From positions 1 through 30,504 of the IMG/VR virus record IMGVR_UViG_3300021599_000358: DNA of 30,504 bases; one strand, given 5' to 3'. The first letter of the stretch is position 1, and every line of letters starts with the position of its first letter. Positions 24,781-30,504 of this stretch are shown in pieces. The position numbers and the translations under genes are program-made. The notes under the pieces were generated by a model that searched no databases, had not been told where the DNA came from, and was given only the letters and a program-made list of their open reading frames with translations. The stretch comes from a virus.

Positions 24781-25887
24781 ATGGCCAAAAGAGAAGAAGA
24801 CTTAGCAAGTATTCTTGCTGACTCGCTTAATAAACAAAACAAAGACGGAAAGATAGCATATTTCCTCACCGATGGTGGCGGAGATGCTCCGACCAATGTA
24901 AAAGATTGGTTATCCACCGGGAACGCTATACTCGATGTAGCAATCTCAAACCGACCGTATGGTGGATTTCCCGTAGGCCGTATTGCAGAAATAACTGGGT
25001 TAGAGCAGAGTGGAAAATCTCTGCTCTCCGCCCATTTATTAGCTGAAACTCAAAAGAAAGGTGGAGTAGCAGTTCTAATTGATACAGAAACCGCTGTTAA
25101 TAGGGATTTCTTGGAAGCAATTGGAGTGGATATATCCAAACTACTTTATGTATCAGTCGATACTGTTGAGGGGATATTTGAGGCTTGTGAAACTATTATT
25201 GAGAAGGTAAGAACCGGCGATAAGGATAGGCTAGTAACTATTGTAGTCGATTCAGTTGCCGCAGCATCTACCAAAAAAGAATTGGAAGCGGATTACGATA
25301 AAGATGGTTACGCTACCGATAAATCAATTATCATTTCTAAAGCAATGAGAAAGATTACCAATATGATTGGTCGTCAAAGCATAGCATTAGTATTTACAAA
25401 TCAACTTCGCCAAAAGATGAACGCAATGGCATTCGCTGACCCTTGGACAACTTCAGGCGGTAAAGCACTTGCATTCCACGCTTCAGTTCGTTTAAGATTG
25501 AAGTCAATGGGTTCACTTAAAGTTGGTGAGAAGATTGTGGGTATTAAAGTTCGTGCACAGATAATCAAAAATCGTATGGGCCCACCATTAAGACACGCCG
25601 ACTTCAACATTATGTTTGATAGAGGTATTGATAACTATGGTAGTTGGCTAACGATTATGAAAGATAATAAGCTCGTAAAGCAGGGTGGTGCTTGGTATGA
25701 ATATATTGACACTGATACCGGTGAGGTTATTAAATTTCAATCAAAGGATTTTCCCACTATTTTGGAAGACGAGAAATTAAAGGAGCAAATATATCTTAAA
25801 ATATGCGATGCTCTTATTTTACAATACAAAACGACATCAACGGATGAAGTTGAAATCTCAACGGACGTAGCAAATGAGTCAGATTAA
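24781..25887 (+). CDS. RecA/UvsX family recombinase
   Basis: The 368 residues have a Walker A motif GLEQSGKS at 73-80 (K79), the DTETAVN segment with E103 at the catalytic Glu position, Walker B LVTIVVDS with D157, an L1/L2-type region, FTNQLRQK, and the SGGKALAFHASVRLRL strand typical of bacterial RecA. The C-terminal part is short and ends acidic, without a full RecA C-terminal domain. It forms ATP-dependent filaments on ssDNA for strand exchange and recombination-driven replication, together with the SSB just upstream. Its last 14 nt overlap the next gene in another frame, so translation is probably coupled. Whether it is closer to UvsX or to RecA needs a tree. Confidence 0.93.
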   Translation: MAKREEDLASILADSLNKQNKDGKIAYFLTDGGGDAPTNVKDWLSTGNAILDVAISNRPYGGFPVGRIAEITGLEQSGKSLLSAHLLAETQKKGGVAVLIDTETAVNRDFLEAIGVDISKLLYVSVDTVEGIFEACETIIEKVRTGDKDRLVTIVVDSVAAASTKKELEADYDKDGYATDKSIIISKAMRKITNMIGRQSIALVFTNQLRQKMNAMAFADPWTTSGGKALAFHASVRLRLKSMGSLKVGEKIVGIKVRAQIIKNRMGPPLRHADFNIMFDRGIDNYGSWLTIMKDNKLVKQGGAWYEYIDTDTGEVIKFQSKDFPTILEDEKLKEQIYLKICDALILQYKTTSTDEVEISTDVANESD

Positions 25888-26932
25888 AAAGAAGTATTTA
25901 GATATACTAAAGCAAATAGACGAAGAACATAATAGTTTTGGTGACTTACACAGAAATTCCAAAACTTTGGTTATAGATGGACTTAATACTTTTATTAGGT
26001 CTTGGTCAACTGCACCTAATCTTAACGATAATGGTGACCACATAGGCGGAATAGTCGGTACTCTCAAGAGTATCGGCTATGCTATCCGCATCATTAACCC
26101 GACACGGGTAATCGTAGTATTCGATGGTAAAGGCGGAGCAAACAGCCGTAAAGAGATATTTGCCGATTACAAAGCAGATAGAGGTAAGAACAAAATCAAA
26201 ATGAGATTGAATCGAGCCGCAACGGTTGAAATGAACCCCGAAGAGGAATCTGTATCAATGCGTAGACAAATGGGCGCATTGGGTGAGTTACTTTCATCTT
26301 TACCTGTTTCTATTATGATTTACGATGGCGTTGAGGCAGATGACGTTATGGGTTATATCGCTACACAATTAAGACAAGATGGTGAGAAAGTTGTTTTAAT
26401 GAGTTCAGATAAGGACTTTCTACAACTTGTAAATAAGGATGTGAGTGTATATTCACCATCTAAAAAGAAAATCTATAACATTGATGAGGTAATCGAAGAA
26501 TACGGAATCCATCCGCATAATTTTATCAATTTCAGAATGATAGATGGTGATAAATCTGATAATGTTAGCGGAATTAGCGGACTTGGTTTGAAAACTATTA
26601 TCAAATCATTTCCTTTATTAACAGAAGCCGAAACGCATACAACCGACTCAATGGTTGAGTATGTTAATTCATTACCCAAAAAGACAAAAGCTCACGAATT
26701 GTTTTTAGATAATTTGGCAATTTGCGAAAGAAATCGTAAATTGATGCAGTTGTCAGAACCAATTTTTAGTGGTAATATCCGTATGAAAATTATGGATAGG
26801 TATAACGAACCAACCACTAAATTTGATAAGCAGACATTCTTAAAGTATGGACTTAAAAGTGGAGTGATAGATGCTTTCAAAGATATTAACGATTGGTTAA
26901 AATCAACATTTTCACACATAGCACGATTTTAA
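25874..26932 (+). CDS. 5'-3' exonuclease / flap endonuclease (T4 RNase H-like)
   Basis: The 352 residues show the FEN/PIN metal-binding set: D35 (VIDGLNTF), D84 (VVFDGKGG) followed by the basic helix SRKEIFADYKADR, the E154-D156-D157 cluster (GVEADDVMGYIA), D179 and D181 (MSSDKDFLQL), and D225/D229 in MIDGDKSDNVSGISGLGLKT, a helix-hairpin-helix. Such enzymes remove RNA primers and 5' flaps from lagging strands. The family A polymerase at 16711 lacks a 5' nuclease domain, so this separate protein can supply it. It overlaps the recombinase gene by 14 nt, and its stop TAA overlaps the next ATG by one base. Confidence 0.93.
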   Translation: MSQIKKKYLDILKQIDEEHNSFGDLHRNSKTLVIDGLNTFIRSWSTAPNLNDNGDHIGGIVGTLKSIGYAIRIINPTRVIVVFDGKGGANSRKEIFADYKADRGKNKIKMRLNRAATVEMNPEEESVSMRRQMGALGELLSSLPVSIMIYDGVEADDVMGYIATQLRQDGEKVVLMSSDKDFLQLVNKDVSVYSPSKKKIYNIDEVIEEYGIHPHNFINFRMIDGDKSDNVSGISGLGLKTIIKSFPLLTEAETHTTDSMVEYVNSLPKKTKAHELFLDNLAICERNRKLMQLSEPIFSGNIRMKIMDRYNEPTTKFDKQTFLKYGLKSGVIDAFKDINDWLKSTFSHIARF

Positions 26933-27702
26933 TGGATTTGAATAAAATTGAAATAAAAGAAATACCTTCTAAACTTGCAAATGACTTGATATGTAAAAAT
27001 CATTATAGTCGTACATTTGCAAGAGGAGTTCAATTCAACATTGGAATCTTTTATGAAAATGAATTGTATGGTGTGGCTCAATTTGGATATGGTATTAGAC
27101 CACAAAAAACTTGTCAATGGGTAAGTGGTACAAACCCGAATGAGTATTTAGAATTAAATCGTTTATGGTTAGATGATAGTTTGGGAAAAAATAGTGAGAG
27201 TAAGGCAATATCATTATGTTTGAAATACATTAAAAAAATGAAATCGGAACTAAAATGGATAATAAGTTTTGCTGATGGAATGATGGGAAAGGTAGGAACA
27301 ATATATCAGGCAACAAATTTTATTTATACCGGTTTTAGAAATGATGGTGGAATATGGATGACTAAGGATGGTGATAGATTGCATAATATATCTTTATGGC
27401 ATAAACATAAAACACAAAGTAGAGATGTATTGGAAGGTATTTATGGGACTCCATTATATAAAGTATTTGGCGGACAATATAGGTATTTTTATTTCTATGA
27501 TAGAAAGCTTATTAAAAATCTAATTGTACCCATTTTACCATATCCTAAATTTTCTGACTTAAAAAATGATTTAGAAATAAAAACAGCGTATAATGATACC
27601 GGAGATAATTGGGATAGTTTTATGGAACTACTATCCAAACCAATCAAAAATAAAGTATCAAAAGAAGAAAAGAAATTAGAAAAATTTTTTAACTTTAACT
27701 AA
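26932..27702 (+). CDS. Mom-like DNA base modification protein (GNAT-related)
   Basis: I start it at ATG 26932, which overlaps the preceding TAA (TAATG), giving 256 residues; a longer in-frame start would overlap the nuclease gene further. Two signatures match the phage Mu Mom family: KNHYSR at residues 22-27, and SFADGMMGKVGTIYQATNF at 112-130, with the LELNRLWLDD strand (73-82) and YGVAQFGYG (46-54) between them. Mu Mom converts adenines in phage DNA to an acetamido (carbamoylmethyl) form and so blocks host restriction. The C-terminal 60 residues are Lys-rich and less conserved. It sits in a replication operon and not with a Com-like regulator. Activity and target base here are inferred. Confidence 0.75.
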   Translation: MDLNKIEIKEIPSKLANDLICKNHYSRTFARGVQFNIGIFYENELYGVAQFGYGIRPQKTCQWVSGTNPNEYLELNRLWLDDSLGKNSESKAISLCLKYIKKMKSELKWIISFADGMMGKVGTIYQATNFIYTGFRNDGGIWMTKDGDRLHNISLWHKHKTQSRDVLEGIYGTPLYKVFGGQYRYFYFYDRKLIKNLIVPILPYPKFSDLKNDLEIKTAYNDTGDNWDSFMELLSKPIKNKVSKEEKKLEKFFNFN

Positions 27703-27712
27703 TAATTAAATT

Positions 27713-28018
27713 ATGGCACAAGACAGAGTAGCAAAACCGATTGGAGATAGAGTTCTCCTTACGGAAATTGAAACAAAAGAAGAAACAGTCGGTGGAATTA
27801 TTATCCCAGACTCAGTAAGACAAGAGGATGTAAAACGAGCTATCGTAGAATCCGTAGGACCAGGCATTTATACCCAAAGTGGTACATTGATTCCTATGAG
27901 TGTAAAGGTAGGCGATGAAGTTATACTTCCCCCATACCACCAGGGACAAGAAATAAAAATTGGTGGTAATAAATATACTCTATTAAGAGAGTCGGAAATA
28001 CTAATGATTATTAAATAA
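27713..28018 (+). CDS. GroES-type co-chaperonin (role of T4 gp31)
   Basis: The 101 residues are a complete Cpn10: KPIGDRVLLTEIETKEE, the mobile loop and hydrophobic GroEL-binding tripeptide in VGGIIIPDS (residues 27-35), VESVGPGI, VKVGDEVILPPYHQGQEI, and the final YTLLRESEILMII strand. It caps the host GroEL. T4 encodes gp31 for the same purpose, to fold its major capsid protein, but gp31 is very divergent, whereas this one looks like a bacterial GroES and may derive from a host. It starts 10 nt after the Mom-like gene. Confidence 0.95.
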   Translation: MAQDRVAKPIGDRVLLTEIETKEETVGGIIIPDSVRQEDVKRAIVESVGPGIYTQSGTLIPMSVKVGDEVILPPYHQGQEIKIGGNKYTLLRESEILMIIK

Positions 28019-28032
28019 CAAAACAAAAACAC

Positions 28033-28037
28033 GGAGG
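28033..28037 (+). promoter_or_regulatory. Rare canonical Shine-Dalgarno (GGAGG)
   Basis: GGAGG lies 5 nt before the ATG at 28043. I see no comparable site before most other genes of the window, which begin after A-rich leaders. Confidence 0.7.
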
Positions 28038-28042
28038 AAACT

Positions 28043-28309
28043 ATGAAGTGTATTAAAGCAATCAAAGGAACAAAGCACATTGAATTGGGTGAAATCAGAC
28101 GAGTAGATAATGAAGAAGCTGACTTAAAAGTAGGTTCTGGTTATTGGAAATTTATTCCAAAAGTTGAATGGAAAGAAGCAACTCGTAAGCAAGTAGAATC
28201 GGTAAGAGAAACCAACCCGGCAAATGTAGAGGGTACGAAAGAATTTAATGAGGCAAATTCACAAACAATCGCACAAAAGCAATTAAACAAAAAGAAAAAA
28301 TCTAAATAA
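28043..28309 (+). CDS. Small conserved-looking unknown
   Basis: The 88 residues begin MKCIKAIKGTKHIELGEIRRV, with a compact beta-type first half that ends GSGYWKFIPKVEWKEA near residue 54. The second half is polar, helical and ends in a Lys run. It is not identified. The gene has the only strong Shine-Dalgarno seen, and its stop TAA shares a base with the helicase ATG (TAATG), so it is translated together with the helicase. The beta half could be an SH3-like small fold, but this is only an impression. Confidence 0.6.
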   Translation: MKCIKAIKGTKHIELGEIRRVDNEEADLKVGSGYWKFIPKVEWKEATRKQVESVRETNPANVEGTKEFNEANSQTIAQKQLNKKKKSK

Positions 28310-29667
28310 TGGAAGCAGTAGATACATTAGTTAAATATGGGACTTCATATCAAACGAAAGTAGTTGCTTCACTAATATCAGACGTAAAATTCTTACAACA
28401 AGTTTCTGAAATAACAAAGCCAGGCTTTTTTGAGGCAGAAACTAATAAGTGGATTGTAAATTTAGCATTAGATTACTTCTCCGAATTTCATTCAGCTCCC
28501 ACAATGGAGATATTCAAAATGAGAGTTGCTGATATTGAGGATAAAGTATTAAAACAAACGGTAGTTGAACAATTAAAAGCCGTTTATTTGCAAATCGGGT
28601 CGGAGGACTTACCGGCAATCAAAAAAGAGTATCGCAAGTTTGCCAAAAATCAAAAAGTAAAAGATGCTCTACTTAAATCGGTTGACTTACTGAAAGTTGG
28701 TGAATACGATAAGATTATTGATACAATGAACTCGGCAACGCGTGTTGGTGAGGAAGTTGACTTGGGTTTGGATTACATTACGGAGTTTGAATCTATAATG
28801 GAAAATGTCAAACGTGACTCCTGTCCGACTGGTTGGGAAGTTATAGATGACCTTATGGATGGTGGACTCGGACCAGGCGAATTGGGAGTTGTAATGGCTC
28901 CGTCTGGTATCGGTAAGAGTTGGTTTTTGGCTAAGATAGCCTGTGCAGCAATATCTCGTGGGATTGATGTTTTACATTATACTTTGGAATTATCGGAAAG
29001 TTATGTAGGACAAAGATACACAACAATCCTTACAGGCGTTCAAACATCGGAACATTCGGAACGGAAAGATGAAATCATACGAAAAATCAAATCTATAAGA
29101 GGTAGAGTTCGTATCAAATACTATCCTCCGCAATTCGCATCAGCTAAAACACTTGCAGCTCATATTGATAAAGTTCGCCAAACTGGATTCAAACCTCAAC
29201 TTATTATCATTGATTACGCTGACCTTCTTAAATCTTCAGATAGAGGTAGAGATGGATTATACGCTGAATTAGGTGGAATATATGAGGAATTGCGTGGGTT
29301 GAGTGGCGAAAGCGGAATACCAGTTTGGACAGCAACTCAAACGAATAGAGCAGCAATTGACCACGAGGTTATTCAGGCTGATTCGGTTGGTGATTCATAT
29401 AAGAAAGTTCAAACGGCAGATTTCATAATGAGTGTCAGCCGGAAAACAAAAGATAAGTTATCAAAGACCGGACGTATTCATATTGTTAAAAACCGATTCG
29501 GACCAGATGGTTTAACATTCCCAGCAAAGATTGATACTTACCACGGCGTAATGGATGTATATGCAGAAAATTCAGCAGATGGCATTATGGCAACAAAGGA
29601 AAGTAAAAATGGCGAAAGCTTAGAGAAGAAATTATTACATAAAAAGTATGTAGAAAATATGGGATAA
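28309..29667 (+). CDS. Replicative DNA helicase (DnaB / T4 gp41 type)
   Basis: The 452 residues split into an N-terminal helical domain (about 1-150) and a RecA-like motor: SCPTGWEVIDDLMDGGLGPG before Walker A APSGIGKS (197-204, K203), the HYTLELSE segment with the catalytic Glu near residue 227, Walker B LIIIDYADLL (D302), the ATQTNRAA segment, DSVGDSYKKVQTADFIMSVSR, and KNRFGPDG with its Arg near the end. These are the motifs H1 to H4 of hexameric helicases. It unwinds the fork for the family A polymerase. No primase domain is attached and none is visible in the window. It starts by a one-base overlap with the preceding gene. Confidence 0.93.
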   Translation: MEAVDTLVKYGTSYQTKVVASLISDVKFLQQVSEITKPGFFEAETNKWIVNLALDYFSEFHSAPTMEIFKMRVADIEDKVLKQTVVEQLKAVYLQIGSEDLPAIKKEYRKFAKNQKVKDALLKSVDLLKVGEYDKIIDTMNSATRVGEEVDLGLDYITEFESIMENVKRDSCPTGWEVIDDLMDGGLGPGELGVVMAPSGIGKSWFLAKIACAAISRGIDVLHYTLELSESYVGQRYTTILTGVQTSEHSERKDEIIRKIKSIRGRVRIKYYPPQFASAKTLAAHIDKVRQTGFKPQLIIIDYADLLKSSDRGRDGLYAELGGIYEELRGLSGESGIPVWTATQTNRAAIDHEVIQADSVGDSYKKVQTADFIMSVSRKTKDKLSKTGRIHIVKNRFGPDGLTFPAKIDTYHGVMDVYAENSADGIMATKESKNGESLEKKLLHKKYVENMG

Positions 29668-29708
29668 ATATAAAACTTTGAAAAAAATAAATTACTAAAA
29701 AACCCTAA

Positions 29709-29726
29709 AATTTTCTAAAGAAAATT
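29709..29726 (+). promoter_or_regulatory. Inverted repeat upstream of the reductase gene
   Basis: AATTTTCT, two bases, then AGAAAATT: a perfect 8-bp inverted repeat whose right end overlaps the TTG of the putative promoter. It could be an operator. No T run follows, so it is unlikely to terminate transcription. Confidence 0.35.
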
Positions 29727-29754
29727 GGATATTTGTGGCGACAACCCATATTTA
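29725..29754 (+). promoter_or_regulatory. Possible promoter of the reductase gene
   Basis: TTG at 29725-29727, a 19-nt spacer and CATATTTA at 29747-29754, which has two mismatches to TAnnTTTG. It lies about 65 nt before the ATG. Confidence 0.4.
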
Positions 29755-29762
29755 TCTTTACA

Positions 29763-29782
29763 TTTTCAGGTTTTCCTGAAAA
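29763..29782 (+). promoter_or_regulatory. Hairpin in the reductase mRNA leader
   Basis: TTTTCAGG, loop TTTT, CCTGAAAA: a perfect 8-bp stem with a tetraloop, 37 nt before the ATG. There is no U tract after it, so a leader structure affecting translation or mRNA stability is more likely than a terminator. Confidence 0.5.
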
Positions 29783-29819
29783 AACTTATTTTCTACAAAA
29801 TTAAAAACTTTTTACAAAA

Positions 29820-30504
29820 ATGGACATTTCACAAAAAATTTTATCAGACATTACGGTTTATATGAAATATGCTAAATATAATCCGGACTTAAAAAGAAGA
29901 GAAACGTGGAACGAGTTGGTAACGCGTAATATGGATATGCATATAAAAAAATACCCACAATTAGAGGCAGAGATTAGAGATAACTATAAATTCGTTTTTG
30001 ATAAAAAGGTTTTACCTTCAATGCGTTCAATGCAGTTCGCTGGGAAACCAATCGAAATCAGTCCAAATCGTATTTACAATTTCGCTTATGCACCTGTTGA
30101 TGATTGGAGAGTGTTCTCTGAAATAATGTTCCTACTATTAGGCGGTACGGGCGTAGGATATTCGGTACAAAAGCATCACGTTGAACAATTACCTGAAATC
30201 AGAAAACCATCGAAAGATAAGACTCGTAGATTCCTTGTTGGAGATAGTATTGAGGGATGGGCCGATGCGGTATCTGTATTGATTAAAGCATACTTCTTTG
30301 GAGGTAGCAAACCCACATTTGACTTCCGTGATATTAGACCTAAAGGTGCTAGGCTTGTAACATCAGGCGGTAAAGCACCCGGTCCTCAACCACTTAAAGA
30401 GTGTTTGATTAAATTGGAAGGTATATTGGATAGTAAGAACGATGGTGATAAACTTAAACCAATCGAAGTACATGATATGGTTTGTTTTATCGCTGATGCG
30501 GTAT
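29820..30504 (+). CDS. Class II (B12-dependent) ribonucleotide reductase, N-terminal part
   Basis: The gene runs off the window; 228 residues are seen. They align well by eye with the monomeric adenosylcobalamin-dependent reductase of Lactobacillus leichmannii: TWNELVTRN, VLPSMRSMQFAGKP, FSEIMFLLLGGTGVGYSVQ, EQLPEI, EGWADAVSVLIKAYF, FDFRDIRPKGARL, and SGGKAPGPQPL. The enzyme makes deoxyribonucleotides for phage replication. The N-terminal redox cysteine (Cys119 in NNCWF of the bacterial enzyme) is replaced by Phe in the matching YNFAY, so the usual disulfide pair cannot form here. The other active-site cysteines lie beyond the window. The long leader with two inverted repeats suggests dedicated control. 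Confidence 0.88.
   Translation, partial: MDISQKILSDITVYMKYAKYNPDLKRRETWNELVTRNMDMHIKKYPQLEAEIRDNYKFVFDKKVLPSMRSMQFAGKPIEISPNRIYNFAYAPVDDWRVFSEIMFLLLGGTGVGYSVQKHHVEQLPEIRKPSKDKTRRFLVGDSIEGWADAVSVLIKAYFFGGSKPTFDFRDIRPKGARLVTSGGKAPGPQPLKECLIKLEGILDSKNDGDKLKPIEVHDMVCFIADAV

Noticed and set aside
23915-29835. Identical start context ATGGACATTTCA at the SSB and reductase genes
   Set aside because: Twelve shared bases encode the common MDIS start and the flanks differ; coincidence is the simplest explanation.
1-30504. tRNA genes, CRISPR arrays, integrase, attachment sites or insertion sequences
   Set aside because: I looked for cloverleaf-like segments, regular repeats with spacers and transposase or integrase motifs and saw none; a dedicated scan could still find a diverged tRNA.

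Overview
This window looks like a piece of the genome of a large contractile-tailed phage (myovirus) with T4-like parts. Every convincing gene lies on the + strand. The likely host is a member of the Bacteroidota. This is inferred, not proven, from three things: the DNA is very AT-rich, start codons almost never have a Shine-Dalgarno sequence (they follow A-rich leaders), and several promoters fit the Bacteroidota pattern TTG-N19/20-TAnnTTTG.

The left part (about 1-16.7 kb) is the late tail and baseplate block. It holds a repeat-built fibre-like protein, a T4 gp18-type sheath, a gp19-type tube, a tail assembly chaperone split over two frames at a T7 run, a small helical protein, a 1680-residue tape measure, a gpU/gp48-gp54-like baseplate protein, a LysM protein, a hub-like protein whose reading frame is broken near its end, and a conserved unknown. 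The order sheath, tube, frameshifted chaperone, tape measure, U-like, LysM, hub is the order of phage P2 (FI, FII, E/E', T, U, X, D), although the sheath and tube look T4-like. A ten-base motif, TATATTTATA or a close variant, sits upstream of most of these gene starts and may be a phage late promoter.

In the middle (16.7-18 kb) a compact family A DNA polymerase with its own early-type promoter and visibly higher GC interrupts the virion genes. Next come four proteins (18.0-22.4 kb) that I cannot name. They share N-terminal L-x-E sites, three of them as L-x-E-L-E-F, and two share a paralogous module. I suggest they are prohead-processed proteins packaged inside the head.

The right part (22.4-30.5 kb) is the replication and metabolism block: small unknowns, a DUF3310 protein, a gp32-like ssDNA-binding protein behind an operator-like leader, a RecA/UvsX recombinase, a 5'-3' exonuclease of the RNase H/FEN type, a Mom-like DNA modification protein, a GroES co-chaperonin, a small unknown with a rare strong Shine-Dalgarno, a DnaB/gp41-type helicase, and the start of a class II (B12-dependent) ribonucleotide reductase that runs off the window. 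I saw no tRNA, rRNA, CRISPR array, integrase or insertion sequence.
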